The notes under the pieces were generated by a model that was not told where the DNA came from, ran no database searches, and saw nothing but the letters and a program-made list of their open reading frames with translations. From NCBI GenBank assembly GCA_030602315.1, contig JAUVZY010000013.1:18729-82728 (forward strand): a DNA stretch of 64,000 bases, in the 5' to 3' direction. A program made the position numbers and the translations under genes. This DNA comes from Pseudomonadaceae bacterium. Its GTDB lineage: Bacteria > Pseudomonadota > Gammaproteobacteria > Pseudomonadales > Pseudomonadaceae. Positions 21,025 through 31,346 of the stretch are shown here, in pieces. The stretch's first letter is position 1; the number at the start of each line of letters is the position of its first letter.

Positions 21025-22398
21025 ATGAGCTTTTCTCGCAGAAAGGTGCTGGCTGGCCTTGCCGGTGTCGGTGCGCTGGGTGTGGCCGGTGGCGGCTTCC
21101 GCTTCTGGCTCGGGCGGCCGGCACAGACGCTCGAGCATGACTACCAGCTGATCGCCGCGCCGGTGGATGTGGAGCTGTTGCCGGGCCATATCACCCCGGC
21201 CTGGGGATACGGCGGTCAGGTGCCAGGCCTGGAACTGCGTGGACGTCAGGGAGACTGGCTGCGGGTGCGCTTTACCAACCAGTTGCCGGACGAGACCACG
21301 ATCCACTGGCACGGCATCCGCCTGCCGCTGGAAATGGACGGCGTTCCGTTCGTCTCGCAGCTGCCGGTGCGGCCGGGGGAGTCCTTCGATTACCGCTTCC
21401 AGCTGCCGGATGCCGGCAGCTTCTGGTATCACCCGCATTCGGCCAGTGGCGAGCAGCTCGGTCGCGGGTTGGTCGGGCCGATCATCGTCGAGGAGCGTGA
21501 ACCGACGGGGTTCGAGCACGATCATGTGCTCAGCCTGAAGAGCTGGCACGTCGACGCGAGCGGGGCCTTCACGCCATTCAGCGTGCCGCGCGAGGCGGCG
21601 CGTGGGGGTACGCCGGGGGTGCTCTCGACGGTCAATGGCGTGCATGCGCCGACGCTGGAGCTGCCGGCCGGACAGATCGTGCGCCTGCGCTTGCTGAATC
21701 TGGACAATACCGTCACCTACCGACTCAACCTGGCCGGCGCCGAGGCGCGCATCTATGCCCTGGACGGCAATCCCATCGAGCCGCGGCCGTTTGGCAAGGG
21801 CTATTGGCTGGGGCCGGGCATGCGCATCGAGCTCGGTCTGCGGGTGCCGGCGGCCGGCACCGAGCTGGCCCTGCGCAACGGGCCTCTGCGTCTGGCCACC
21901 CTGCGTGCGGTGGCGGCCACCGGCGTTGTCGCGTCGAGCTGGCCGGCGCGCCTGCCAGCCAACCCGATCGCGGAGCCGGATCTGGCTGCGGCAGAGACCC
22001 TGCGCTTTAACTTCGAGTGGGTGGGGGCGGTGTCCGCCGACCTCAGTCCCGACGCCATGCCGAGCTTCTGGCAAATCAACGGCCAGGCCTGGGACATGGC
22101 CGATAAAAGCTGTGCTGAGCGTCCGATCGCCCGCCTCAAGCTGGGCAAGAGTTACATCTTCGAACTGCGCAACCTGAGCCAGTACCAGCACCCGATCCAC
22201 TTGCACGGCATGACCTTCAAGGTGCTCGACTCCAATCGTCAGCGCATCATTCCGTACTTCACCGATACCTACCTGCTGGGCAAGAACGAGACTGCGCGGG
22301 TGGCTGTGGTGGCGGATAATCCCGGCATCTGGATGTTCCATTGCCATGTGGTCGACCACATGGAAACCGGGCTGATGGGGGCCATCGAAGTGGCCTGA
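21025..22398 (+). CDS. Tat-exported multicopper oxidase (CueO/laccase type)
   Basis: 457-residue periplasmic oxidase with a twin-arginine signal (SRRKVLAGLAGVGALGVAGGG, residues 4-24). All four copper-binding blocks are present: HWHG (about 105), WYHPHS (about 145), HPIHLHG near residue 393 and HCHVVDHMETG near residue 445. Type 1, 2 and 3 copper sites therefore look complete. There is no methionine-rich insert as in CueO or CopA. It may oxidise Cu(I) or phenolics, but no copper regulator or pump adjoins it. The start at 21025 places the RR motif at the normal position. Confidence 0.88.
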   Translation: MSFSRRKVLAGLAGVGALGVAGGGFRFWLGRPAQTLEHDYQLIAAPVDVELLPGHITPAWGYGGQVPGLELRGRQGDWLRVRFTNQLPDETTIHWHGIRLPLEMDGVPFVSQLPVRPGESFDYRFQLPDAGSFWYHPHSASGEQLGRGLVGPIIVEEREPTGFEHDHVLSLKSWHVDASGAFTPFSVPREAARGGTPGVLSTVNGVHAPTLELPAGQIVRLRLLNLDNTVTYRLNLAGAEARIYALDGNPIEPRPFGKGYWLGPGMRIELGLRVPAAGTELALRNGPLRLATLRAVAATGVVASSWPARLPANPIAEPDLAAAETLRFNFEWVGAVSADLSPDAMPSFWQINGQAWDMADKSCAERPIARLKLGKSYIFELRNLSQYQHPIHLHGMTFKVLDSNRQRIIPYFTDTYLLGKNETARVAVVADNPGIWMFHCHVVDHMETGLMGAIEVA

Positions 22399-22477
22399 GG
22401 AAGGCGGCACCCTGCCAATTGGCCGGGCATCGGTTACCCTTGCCGCCCCTCGACCATTCACCTCGTATGGAACCCCG

Positions 22478-22957
22478 ATGCGCCCTCAGATCATCGACCG
22501 CAGCCGCGATGTCCACTTCATGCAGCTGGCCCTGGAGCAGGCGCGCCTGGGCGCGCAAGTGGGCGAGGTGCCGGTCGGCGCCGTGCTGGTACAGGACGGC
22601 GAGGTGATCGGCGCGGGATTCAACTGCCCGATCACCCGGCATGATCCGAGCGCCCACGCCGAAATGGTGGCGATTCGCGCCGCGGCGGCGGCGATCCAGA
22701 ACTACCGGCTGCCTGGCAGCACGCTGTATGTCACCCTGGAGCCTTGCAGCATGTGCGCCGGACTGATCGTGCATGCGCGCATCAGCCGGGTGGTGTTCGG
22801 CGCCAGCGAGCCGCGTGCGGGGGTGGCGGTGAGTCGCGGACAGTTCTTCGAACAGGCGTTTCTCAACCACCGGACGCTGGTAGAGGGGGGCGTGCTGGCC
22901 GAGGAGTGCGGGGCGATTCTGAGCGAGTTCTTTCGCGCCAGGCGGCAGAAGGCCTGA
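22478..22957 (+). CDS. tadA: tRNA(Arg) adenosine-34 deaminase
   Basis: Converts A34 to inosine in the anticodon of tRNA-Arg(ACG). 159 residues. The zinc deaminase signature is complete: HAEM (about residue 65; catalytic Glu) and PCSMCAG (about residue 90). It ends directly against the convergent ABC ATPase gene (stop codons adjacent in TGATCA). Confidence 0.95.
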   Translation: MRPQIIDRSRDVHFMQLALEQARLGAQVGEVPVGAVLVQDGEVIGAGFNCPITRHDPSAHAEMVAIRAAAAAIQNYRLPGSTLYVTLEPCSMCAGLIVHARISRVVFGASEPRAGVAVSRGQFFEQAFLNHRTLVEGGVLAEECGAILSEFFRARRQKA

Positions 22958-24058
22958 TCAGGCGGAGAAGCGGCGGACGCCCTTTTCGCGCAGGGTCTCG
23001 TGGGCGGCGATGCTGCCCTGTACCGGGAACACCACCAGGTGGTCCGCCGAAATGCGGATGCCGATGAAGCTGCCCAGCGGGTAGTCGGTGTGGCTGGTGA
23101 AGATCGCTTCGAGCTGGGTGCCGGTGGACAGTTGCAGGCGGTACAGGGTCGAGGCGCCGAGGAAGGTCTTGCCGATCACCAGGGCGGTGAGCGGGCTGTC
23201 CGGCACATAGACGATGTCATCGGGGCGCAGCAGCACGTCCACGGCACTGCCGGCCGGCAGGGTGTAGGCGCGGTTGCCGCGGATCACGCCCAGTTCGGTC
23301 TGCACCGTGTCGGGCGTCAGCAGCTGGCCGCGGATGAAATAGCCCTGACCGATGAAGCTCGCCACGAAGGGCGTCAGCGGCTCGTGGTAGAGGTTGTAGG
23401 GTGTGTCCCACTGTTCCAGCCGGCCCTCGCGGAACACGCCGATCTGGTCGCTCACGGCGAAGGCTTCCTCCTGGTCGTGGGTGACCAGAATCGCGCTGGT
23501 GCCGCGCAACTTCAGGATCTCGCGGACTTCGTGGCTGAGCCTGCGCCGCAGTTCGACATCGAGGTTGGAGAACGGCTCGTCGAGCAGCAAAAGCTCCGGC
23601 TCCGGCGCCAGCGCGCGGGCCAGCGCGACGCGCTGCTGCTGGCCGCCGGACAGCTCATGCGGGTAGCGTCGGCCGAGATCGGCCAGGTTCACCAGGGCGA
23701 GCATCTCGCGCACGATGCGCTCGGCGTTGGGGTGCTTGCGAATGCCGAAGGCGACGTTCTCCGCCACGGTCAGATGCGGGAACAGCGCATAGTCCTGAAA
23801 GACCATGCCGACACGGCGCTTTTCCGGCGGCAGGGTGAAGCCTGCACGGGAGATCAGTTGATCGCCGAGCTGGATCTCGCCGGCATGCACCGGCTCGAAG
23901 CCGGCGATGGCGCGCAGAGTGGTGGTCTTGCCGCAACCGGAAGGACCGAGCAAACAGCCGATGTCGCCGCGATTGAGGTGCAGATGCAGGTTCTGCACGA
24001 TGCGCTGGTCGCCATAGCCGCAGGCAAGATCCCGCAGGTTGAGCAGCAACTGGCTCAT
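22958..24058 (-). CDS. ABC transporter ATP-binding protein, FbpC/PotA-like
   Basis: 366-residue ATPase: Walker [10 protein letters not shown] (about residue 40), signature LSGGQQQR, Walker [14 protein letters not shown]-loop VTHD, and a C-terminal TOBE-like regulatory region (about 240-366). The subgroup resembles iron(III), sulfate or spermidine importers of the CUT1-type ATPases. No permease or binding protein is adjacent. The ATG overlaps the argF stop by 4 bases, so it is cotranscribed with argF, the same pairing I recall in P. aeruginosa. The substrate is unknown. Confidence 0.85.
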   Translation of the reverse strand: MSQLLLNLRDLACGYGDQRIVQNLHLHLNRGDIGCLLGPSGCGKTTTLRAIAGFEPVHAGEIQLGDQLISRAGFTLPPEKRRVGMVFQDYALFPHLTVAENVAFGIRKHPNAERIVREMLALVNLADLGRRYPHELSGGQQQRVALARALAPEPELLLLDEPFSNLDVELRRRLSHEVREILKLRGTSAILVTHDQEEAFAVSDQIGVFREGRLEQWDTPYNLYHEPLTPFVASFIGQGYFIRGQLLTPDTVQTELGVIRGNRAYTLPAGSAVDVLLRPDDIVYVPDSPLTALVIGKTFLGASTLYRLQLSTGTQLEAIFTSHTDYPLGSFIGIRISADHLVVFPVQGSIAAHETLREKGVRRFSA

Positions 24059-24972
24059 GCGCGCAACGCAGGCTCGACCAAGAATTCGAGCAGGGCCTTC
24101 TGCGCGTGCAGGCGGTTCTCGGCCTGATCCCAGGCGATGGAGCGCGGGTCGTCGAGCAGGTCCTCGCTGATTTCCTCGCCGCGGTGGGCCGGCAGGCAGT
24201 GCATGAAGACCACGTCGGAGGCGGCCTGATCGAGCAGGGCCGGCGACACCTGATAGGGGCGGAAGCGCTTGAGACGGTTCTCGGCTTCTTCTTCCTGGCC
24301 CATGGAGGCCCAGACATCGGTGCTGACCAGCTGTGCACCGCGTACCGCTTCGACCGGATCACGGGTGATCTGCACCCGATCGCCGGCCAGTTCCAGCAGG
24401 CGCGCGCTCGGGCAGAAACCGTCGGGACAGGCGACCTTGAGCTGGAAGTCGAACTGGATGGCGGCTTCGATGTAGGTGTTGCACATGTTGTTGCCGTCGC
24501 CGACCCAGGCCACCGTCTTGCCGGCGATGCTGCCGCGGTGTTCCTGGTAGGTCATCATGTCGGCCAGAACCTGGCAGGGATGCAGGTCGTCGGAAAGCCC
24601 GTTGATGACCGGTACGCTCGAGTGCGCGGCGAATTCGGTCAGCGTGCTGTGGGAGTAGGTGCGGATCATCACCGCATCGAGCATGCGCGACATGACGATG
24701 GCGGTATCGGACAGTGGTTCGCCGCGGCCCAGTTGGGTATCACGCGGAGAAAGGAAGATTGCCTGGCCGCCCAGCTGAATCATGCCCGCCTCGAAGGAGA
24801 GCCGGGTGCGGGTGGAGGCTTTCTCGAAAATCATGCCGAGAATGCGATTCTTGAGCGGTTCGAACAGAACGCCACGCTCGCGCAGTTCTTTCAGCTCGAT
24901 GCCGCGACGGATCAGGGCGTGTAGCTCCTGGGGTGTGCAGTCCATCAGAGAGAGAAAGTGTCTTGCGCTCAT
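24055..24972 (-). CDS. argF: Ornithine carbamoyltransferase, anabolic
   Basis: Makes citrulline from ornithine and carbamoyl phosphate in arginine synthesis. 305 residues with the carbamoyl-phosphate motif STRTR (about residue 53), [11 protein letters not shown] and the ornithine-binding [10 protein letters not shown] near residue 263. Length and motifs fit the anabolic ArgF rather than catabolic ArcB (about 336 residues). Two weak TGTCGC/CGTCGC elements upstream (25034-25075, minus strand) could be ArgR half-sites, but they lack the rest of the consensus. Confidence 0.95.
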   Translation of the reverse strand: MSARHFLSLMDCTPQELHALIRRGIELKELRERGVLFEPLKNRILGMIFEKASTRTRLSFEAGMIQLGGQAIFLSPRDTQLGRGEPLSDTAIVMSRMLDAVMIRTYSHSTLTEFAAHSSVPVINGLSDDLHPCQVLADMMTYQEHRGSIAGKTVAWVGDGNNMCNTYIEAAIQFDFQLKVACPDGFCPSARLLELAGDRVQITRDPVEAVRGAQLVSTDVWASMGQEEEAENRLKRFRPYQVSPALLDQAASDVVFMHCLPAHRGEEISEDLLDDPRSIAWDQAENRLHAQKALLEFLVEPALRA

Positions 24973-25247
24973 TTTTGTTGACTACCTTTGTTGCCGCCCG
25001 CCGCGCTCGGTTTTTTTGAAAGAACGAGCCTGCCGGCGACACGGGTCGCGCGGTCAGCGACGAAGCGGGAAAGGCCGGATCTTATCGAGAAGGCCTGCCC
25101 GACGCAAATGCCCCGCAGAGGCGGTGGTTATTGATATCAAGGCCTTGCGCGAGCTGCGGACACGCCGATCGCGCGCATGTTGACAGACCCGATTGGTCGG
25201 TTTTTCCGTTACACTAGCGCGCTAACCGTTTTTGCCGAGGTGTGCCC

Positions 25248-25574
25248 GTGGATATCATCGAAACCATCAAAGAGCAGATCGCCAACAACCCTGTGATCCT
25301 GTACATGAAGGGCTCGCCGAACGCGCCGCAGTGCGGTTTCTCGGCCCGTGCCTCGCAGGCGCTGATGAGCTGTGGCGAGAAGTTCGCCTACGTAGACATC
25401 CTGCAGCACCCGGAAATCCGCGCGACCCTGCCGCAGTACGCCAACTGGCCGACCTTCCCCCAGCTGTGGGTGAAAGGCGAGCTGATCGGTGGCAGCGACA
25501 TCATTCTCGAAATGCACGAGAAGGGCGAGCTGCAGCCTCTGGTCAAGGCCGCCGCCAGCCCCGCCCAGGGCTGA
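25248..25574 (+). CDS. grxD: Monothiol glutaredoxin, Grx4/GrxD type
   Basis: 108-residue class II glutaredoxin that transfers and senses [2Fe-2S] clusters, often with BolA. The active site is CGFS (about residue 29) with the preceding KGSPNAPQ motif, and WPTFPQLWV lies near residue 68. GTG at 25248 (MDIIETIKEQ) is preferred because GAGG stands 7 bases before it. The GTG at 25242 directly abuts GAGG and is too close. It neighbours bfrB and bfd, genes for iron storage and release. A TACACT element at 25210 may be its -10. Confidence 0.94.
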   Translation: MDIIETIKEQIANNPVILYMKGSPNAPQCGFSARASQALMSCGEKFAYVDILQHPEIRATLPQYANWPTFPQLWVKGELIGGSDIILEMHEKGELQPLVKAAASPAQG

Positions 25575-25588
25575 AACCGGCAGGCATG

Positions 25589-25615
25589 AAAAAGCCCCGC
25601 ATTGCGGGGCTTTTT
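25589..25615. terminator. Bidirectional terminator between grxD and bfrB
   Basis: AAAAAGCCCCGC / GCGGGGCTTTTT is a perfect inverted repeat with A and T tracts on both sides, between the convergent grxD and bacterioferritin genes. Confidence 0.88.
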
Positions 25616-25629
25616 CGTTGGCTTCGAGA

Positions 25630-26100
25630 TTACTCGTCCATCTGCGACTGCAGGTAGTTCTCCAGGCCGACCTTGTCGATCAGGCCAAGCTGGGTTTCCA
25701 GCCAGTCGATGTGTTCTTCTTCGGACTCGAGGATGTCTTCGAGCAGCTCGCGGCTACCGTAGTCGCCGACGCTTTCGCAGTAGGCGATGGCGGCCTTGAG
25801 GTCGGGAATGCCCTTCTGTTCGAGGGTGAGGTCGCACTCGAGCATTTCCCGGGTGTTCTCGCCGATCAGTAGCTTGCCCAGCTCCTGCAGGTTGGGCAGG
25901 CCCTCGAGAAACAGAATCCGCTTGATGAGCTTATCCGCATGCTTCATCTCATCGATGGATTCGTCGTACTCGTGCTTGCCGAGCTTCTCCAGGCCCCAGT
26001 CCTGATACATGCGGGCGTGCAGAAAGTACTGGTTGATGGCAACCAGTTCATTGCCGAGGATCTTGTTGAGGTGCTGGATTACTAGCTTGTCGCCTTTCAT
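25630..26100 (-). CDS. bfrB: Bacterioferritin (heme-binding iron storage subunit)
   Basis: Subunit of a 24-mer iron-storage cage. Counting from MKGDK, 156 residues give the family numbering exactly: Glu18, Glu51, Met52 (heme ligand) and His54 in IDEMKH. ESEEEH further on supplies the remaining ferroxidase ligands. That numbering decides the start at 26100; an in-frame ATG at 26115 would add five residues. bfd, whose product releases its iron, lies upstream on the same strand, 93 bases away. Confidence 0.95.
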   Translation of the reverse strand: MKGDKLVIQHLNKILGNELVAINQYFLHARMYQDWGLEKLGKHEYDESIDEMKHADKLIKRILFLEGLPNLQELGKLLIGENTREMLECDLTLEQKGIPDLKAAIAYCESVGDYGSRELLEDILESEEEHIDWLETQLGLIDKVGLENYLQSQMDE

Positions 26101-26193
26101 GTCGGACTCTGCCATGCGGGTGGACTATGGGCAGAGTCTGGTCAGGAAGGCGCGCACTGTCAAACGATCCACACAATCTGTGTGGTCTTTTGT

Positions 26194-26415
26194 TCAGGCG
26201 GCGGAGTAGGCGAGCGACTGCAGTTGCGATTGCTGGGCGAGGGTGCCGAGCTTGGCCAGTTCCTTGCGAACCACGTTCTTCGCCTCGCAGGCACACTTGC
26301 CGCACTGGCCGGCGACGCCGGTAGCCTGACGAACGTCGCGGTAGCTGCAGCAGCCTTCGGAAATGGCTTCGCGAATGTGGCCGTCGGTGACGCCGCGGCA
26401 AAGACAGACGTACAT
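26194..26415 (-). CDS. bfd: Bacterioferritin-associated [2Fe-2S] ferredoxin
   Basis: 73-residue protein that docks on BfrB and reduces its heme to mobilise stored iron. Cluster ligands are CLC (residues 4 and 6) and CGKC (about 38 and 41), the Bfd arrangement. A Fur box upstream explains induction under iron starvation. Extra cysteines (GCC near 22, CEA near 43) are unremarkable for the family. Confidence 0.94.
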   Translation of the reverse strand: MYVCLCRGVTDGHIREAISEGCCSYRDVRQATGVAGQCGKCACEAKNVVRKELAKLGTLAQQSQLQSLAYSAA

Positions 26416-26456
26416 CAGGGCTCCTCCGGGTTCGTTTGCATGGCTGAGAGACTAAT

Positions 26457-26475
26457 CGCAATGAGAATGATTGTA
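26457..26475. promoter_or_regulatory. Fur box upstream of bfd
   Basis: CGCAATGAGAATGATTGTA matches 12 of 19 positions of the Fur consensus GATAATGATAATCATTATC. It lies 42-60 bases upstream of the bfd start. Confidence 0.65.
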
Positions 26476-26604
26476 AACAACCTTTGTGGTTGGTTTTGTC
26501 GGCAGCCGCCGAGCGGTCGCTTGCCTGCCTTTTGACAATCCACAGCCAGCCTGTTCGCGACTGCGTTAGACTCCGCCCTCGTTTTTTTGCCGCGAGCACC
26601 CGCC

Positions 26605-27144
26605 ATGGCCCTGCAAGCCACTCCTTATAAAGTGGAACTGAACCTGACCGACCTCGATCGGGGTGTGTACGAGAATCTGCGCTTCACCGTGGCGCGTCAC
26701 CCCTCCGAGACCGAGGAACGCCTCGGTGCCCGCCTGATCGGCTATGCGCTGTGGTACAGCGAGTCGCTGGCGTTCGGTCGCGGGCTGTCGGATGTCGATG
26801 AGCCGGCGCTGTGGGACAAGAGCCTGGACGACCGCGTGCTGCACTGGATCGAGGTGGGACAGCCGGACGCCGATCGGCTGGTGTGGTGCTCGCGCCGCGC
26901 CGAGCGGGTGAGCCTGGTGGCCTACGGCAGCCTGCGGGTGTGGCAGACCAAGGTACTCGAGCAGGTGCGCACGCTGAAGAACCTGTCGGTGGTGGCGGTG
27001 GACTCCCAGGCCCTGACCGAGCTGACCGCCAATCTGCCGCGTAGCGTGAGCTGGAGCGTGATGATCAGCGACGGCACGCTGTTCGTCACCGACGAGCGCG
27101 GCCAGCACGAGATTCCGCTGGAATGGCTGGCTGGCGAGCGCTGA
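26605..27144 (+). CDS. YaeQ family protein
   Basis: 179 residues, clearly the YaeQ family: a PD-(D/E)XK nuclease-like fold of unknown biochemical role. Family features seen are MALQATPYKVELNLTDLDR at the start, HPSETEERLGARLI near residue 32, and WSVMISDGTLFVTD near the end. The recJ gene follows 30 bases downstream. Confidence 0.88.
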   Translation: MALQATPYKVELNLTDLDRGVYENLRFTVARHPSETEERLGARLIGYALWYSESLAFGRGLSDVDEPALWDKSLDDRVLHWIEVGQPDADRLVWCSRRAERVSLVAYGSLRVWQTKVLEQVRTLKNLSVVAVDSQALTELTANLPRSVSWSVMISDGTLFVTDERGQHEIPLEWLAGER

Positions 27145-27174
27145 GTCTGTTCACCCTCTGATCTGGTTGCTGTG

Positions 27175-28890
27175 ATGCGTATCGAAACCCGTTCCCTGCC
27201 CGAGCAGTTGCCTGACCTTGGCGAGCTGCCGCCGCTGCTGACGCGCCTGTACGCGGCGCGTGGAGTGGCCAGCGCCGCCGAGCTGGACAAGGGCCTGGCA
27301 CGCCTGCTGCCTTATGCGGACCTGGCTGGCATCGAAGCGGCGGTGGCGCTGCTGGTCGAGGCATTGATGAAGCGGCAGCGCATTCTCTTTGTCGGTGATT
27401 TCGATGCCGACGGTGCCACCGCCAGTGCGGTGGGGGTACTCGGTCTGCGCATGCTCGGCGCCGCGTCGGTCGACTATCTGGTGCCCAACCGCTTCGAATA
27501 TGGTTACGGCCTGACCCCGGAAATCGTTGCGGTCGCCCTTGAGCGGCAGCCCGATCTGCTGGTGACCGTGGACAACGGCATCTCCAGTGTCGAAGGCGTG
27601 GCGGCGGCCAAGGCCGCCGGGCTCAAGGTGCTGGTAACCGACCACCATCTGCCCGGTGCCCAGCTGCCGGCCGCCGACGCGATCGTCAATCCCAACCAGC
27701 CGCAGTGCCGCTTTCCCAGCAAATGCATGGCTGGGGTCGGCGTCATCTTCTATGTACTGCTCGCCCTGCGCGCGCGGCTGCGCGAGCTGGACTGGTTCGC
27801 TCGCAACGGCTGGGCCGAGCCGAATCTGGCCGATCTCTTGGATCTGGTGGCGCTGGGCAGCGTTGCCGATGTGGTGCCGCTGGATGCCAATAACCGCATT
27901 CTGGTGCACCAGGGGCTGGCGCGGATCCGCAGTGGTCGCGCGCGGCCGGGTCTTCTGGCGATTCTCGAAGTGGCGGGGCGAGATTTTCGTCGGCTGACCG
28001 CCACCGATCTGGGCTTCATTCTCGGCCCGCGGCTGAACGCGGCCGGCCGGCTGGATGATATGTCGCTGGGCATCGAGTGCCTGCTCTCCGAAGACCTGGC
28101 GCTGGCGCGCGACATGGCCAGCCAGCTCGATCAGCTCAATCAGGACCGCAAGGCCATCGAGCAGGGCATGCAGCGCGAGGCGCTGGCCCAGCTCAAGGAA
28201 CTGCCGCTCGATGACCTGCCTTACGGGCTCTGCCTGTTCGATGCGGACTGGCATCAGGGTGTGATCGGCATCCTCGCTTCGCGCATGAAGGAGCGCTACC
28301 ACCGTCCGGTGATTGCCTTCGCCGATGCCGGCGATGGCCTGCTCAAGGGCTCTGCGCGCTCGGTGCAGGGGCTGCACATCCGTGACGCGCTGGACGCCGT
28401 GGCGGCGCGCCATCCGGGCCTGATCAGCAAGTTCGGCGGGCATGCGATGGCGGCGGGGCTGTCGTTGCCGCAGGCCAACTTCGGCGCCTTCGCGGTGGCC
28501 TTCGATGCCGAGGTGCGCCGGCAGCTGTCGGCCGAGGATCTGGCCGGCCGGCTGCTGACCGACGGGCAACTGGGCGTCGAGGAGTTCCACCTGGAGCTGG
28601 CGCGCGCACTGCGCCACGCCGGTCCGTGGGGCCAGCATTTTCCCGAGCCGACCTTTCACGGGGTCTTCCAGCTGGTGCAGCAGCGCCTGGTGGGGGAGCG
28701 GCACCTGAAACTGGTGCTAAGGAGCGAGTGCGGGCGGGTCAGCCTTGATGGCATCGCGTTCAACGTCGATCGCGAGCAGTGGCCCAATCCGTCGGTGCGC
28801 TGGGCCGAGCTGGTCTACAAACTGGACGTCAACGAATACCGCGGCCAGGAGAGTGTGCAGCTGATGGTGGTCCATATCGCACCACGCTGA
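27175..28890 (+). CDS. recJ: Single-stranded-DNA-specific exonuclease RecJ
   Basis: 5'-3' exonuclease for ssDNA in recombination and mismatch repair. 571 residues, typical length. DHH-family motifs: DFDADGATAS (about residue 76), VTVDNG (about 131) and DHHLPG (about 155); DHHA1 motif GGHAMAAGLSL near 420. The ATG at 27175 is chosen over the immediately preceding GTG. Catalytic aspartates look complete. Confidence 0.96.
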   Translation: MRIETRSLPEQLPDLGELPPLLTRLYAARGVASAAELDKGLARLLPYADLAGIEAAVALLVEALMKRQRILFVGDFDADGATASAVGVLGLRMLGAASVDYLVPNRFEYGYGLTPEIVAVALERQPDLLVTVDNGISSVEGVAAAKAAGLKVLVTDHHLPGAQLPAADAIVNPNQPQCRFPSKCMAGVGVIFYVLLALRARLRELDWFARNGWAEPNLADLLDLVALGSVADVVPLDANNRILVHQGLARIRSGRARPGLLAILEVAGRDFRRLTATDLGFILGPRLNAAGRLDDMSLGIECLLSEDLALARDMASQLDQLNQDRKAIEQGMQREALAQLKELPLDDLPYGLCLFDADWHQGVIGILASRMKERYHRPVIAFADAGDGLLKGSARSVQGLHIRDALDAVAARHPGLISKFGGHAMAAGLSLPQANFGAFAVAFDAEVRRQLSAEDLAGRLLTDGQLGVEEFHLELARALRHAGPWGQHFPEPTFHGVFQLVQQRLVGERHLKLVLRSECGRVSLDGIAFNVDREQWPNPSVRWAELVYKLDVNEYRGQESVQLMVVHIAPR

Positions 28891-28926
28891 TCACGCCGGC
28901 GCAAAAGCGTCTTTACTCTCGAGTGA

Positions 28927-30054
<1,128 letters not shown>

Positions 30055-30127
30055 CCGCTCGGCGCAAGCGCCCGCTCCGGCGGCGCGCCGCGCGGGCCGG
30101 GCAGCTGTCAGGCTCTGGCGCGTGGGG

Positions 30128-30133
30128 TATACT
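30128..30133 (+). promoter_or_regulatory. prfB -10 element
   Basis: TATACT, preceded at a 17-base distance by CTGTCA (30105-30110), and 38 bases before the prfB ATG. A good sigma-70 candidate. Confidence 0.5.
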
Positions 30134-30171
30134 CTCGCGCTTTTGAACGCCCATCCGGAGTCCTGACTGCC

Positions 30172-31267
30172 ATGGAAATCAATCCGATCCTCAACGCCAT
30201 CAAGGACCTGTCCGAACGCACCCAGTCCATTCGGGGGTATCTTTGACTACGATCACAAGAGCGAACGCCTGATCGAAGTCAACCGCGAGCTGGAAGACCC
30301 CAACGTCTGGAACAAGCCCGAGTACGCCCAGAACCTCGGCCGCGAACGCGCCCAGCTGGCGCAGATCGTCGAGACGCTCGATGAGTTATCCGGTGGCCTG
30401 GCCGACTCGCGCGACCTGCTGGACATGGCCGTCGAGGAAAACGACGAATCGGCGGTAAGCGACGTCGTCGCCGAGGTCGATCGTCTGCGCGAGATTCTCG
30501 AGAAGCTCGAGTTCCGCCGGATGTTCAGCGGCGAGATGGACCCCAACAACTGCTACCTGGACATCCAGGCCGGCTCCGGCGGCACCGAGGCCCAGGACTG
30601 GGCCAACATGCTGCTGCGCATGTACCTGCGCTGGGCCGACAAGCACGGCTTCGACGCCGAGATCGTCGAGCTGTCCGAGGGCGAAGTCGCCGGCATCAAG
30701 GGCGCCACCGTGCACATCAAGGGCGAATACGCCTTCGGCTGGCTGCGCACCGAGATCGGCGTGCACCGCCTGGTGCGCAAGAGCCCGTTCGACTCCGGCA
30801 ACCGTCGCCACACCTCGTTCACCGCGGTGTTCGTCTCGCCGGAAATCGATGACAACATCGAGATCGAGATCAACCCGGCTGACCTGCGCATCGACACCTA
30901 CCGCTCCTCGGGTGCCGGTGGCCAGCACGTGAACACCACCGACTCGGCGGTGCGGATCACCCACGTGCCGACCAACACCGTGGTGGCGTGCCAGAACGAG
31001 CGCTCCCAGCACGCCAACAAGGACACCGCCATGAAGATGCTGCGGGCCAAGTTGTATGAGCTGGAGATGCAAAAGCGCAACGCCGCGGCCCAGGCCCTGG
31101 AAGACACCAAGTCCGATATCGGCTGGGGCCACCAGATCCGTTCCTACGTGCTCGACTCGTCGCGGATCAAGGATCTGCGCACCGGCATCGAGCGCAGCGA
31201 TTGCGACAAGGTGCTCGACGGCGATCTGGACGAGTATCTGGAAGCCAGTCTGAAACAGGGGCTCTAA
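30172..31267 (+). CDS. prfB: Peptide chain release factor 2 with programmed +1 frameshift
   Basis: RF2 ends translation at UGA and UAA. The gene begins ATGGAAATCAATCCG and runs 24 codons to an in-frame TGA (30244-30246). Translation continues in the +1 frame from GAC at 30245 for another 340 codons, 364 residues in all. The shift site is canonical: a Shine-Dalgarno-like GGGGG, then TATCTTTGAC. Downstream motifs include GGQH in [17 protein letters not shown] (peptide-release loop) and the RF2 anticodon-like SPF ([13 protein letters not shown]). The shift makes RF2 control its own level. lysS follows 79 bases later. Confidence 0.96.
30231..30247 (+). other. prfB programmed +1 frameshift site
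   Basis: CGGGGGTATCTTTGAC: an internal Shine-Dalgarno-like run of G, the slippery CTT codon and the in-frame TGA stop followed by C (a poor termination context). It is identical in layout to the classic RF2 recoding signal. Confidence 0.93.
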
Positions 31268-31346
31268 GCCCGGTACGCCGCAGCCGGTGGTCCCGCCGGG
31301 ACCACTTTCGAAATTCACCACTTACGCGCCAGGCAAAGCAACGACC

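Noticed and set aside
25034..25075. ArgR operator upstream of argF
   Set aside because: TGTCGC and CGTCGC half-sites are present on the minus strand, but the following AA and spacing of the Pseudomonas consensus are absent.
25180..25215. TTGACA and TACACT as a grxD promoter
   Set aside because: The hexamers are individually good but 24 bases apart, too far for one sigma-70 promoter. TACACT may still be a -10 with a weak -35.
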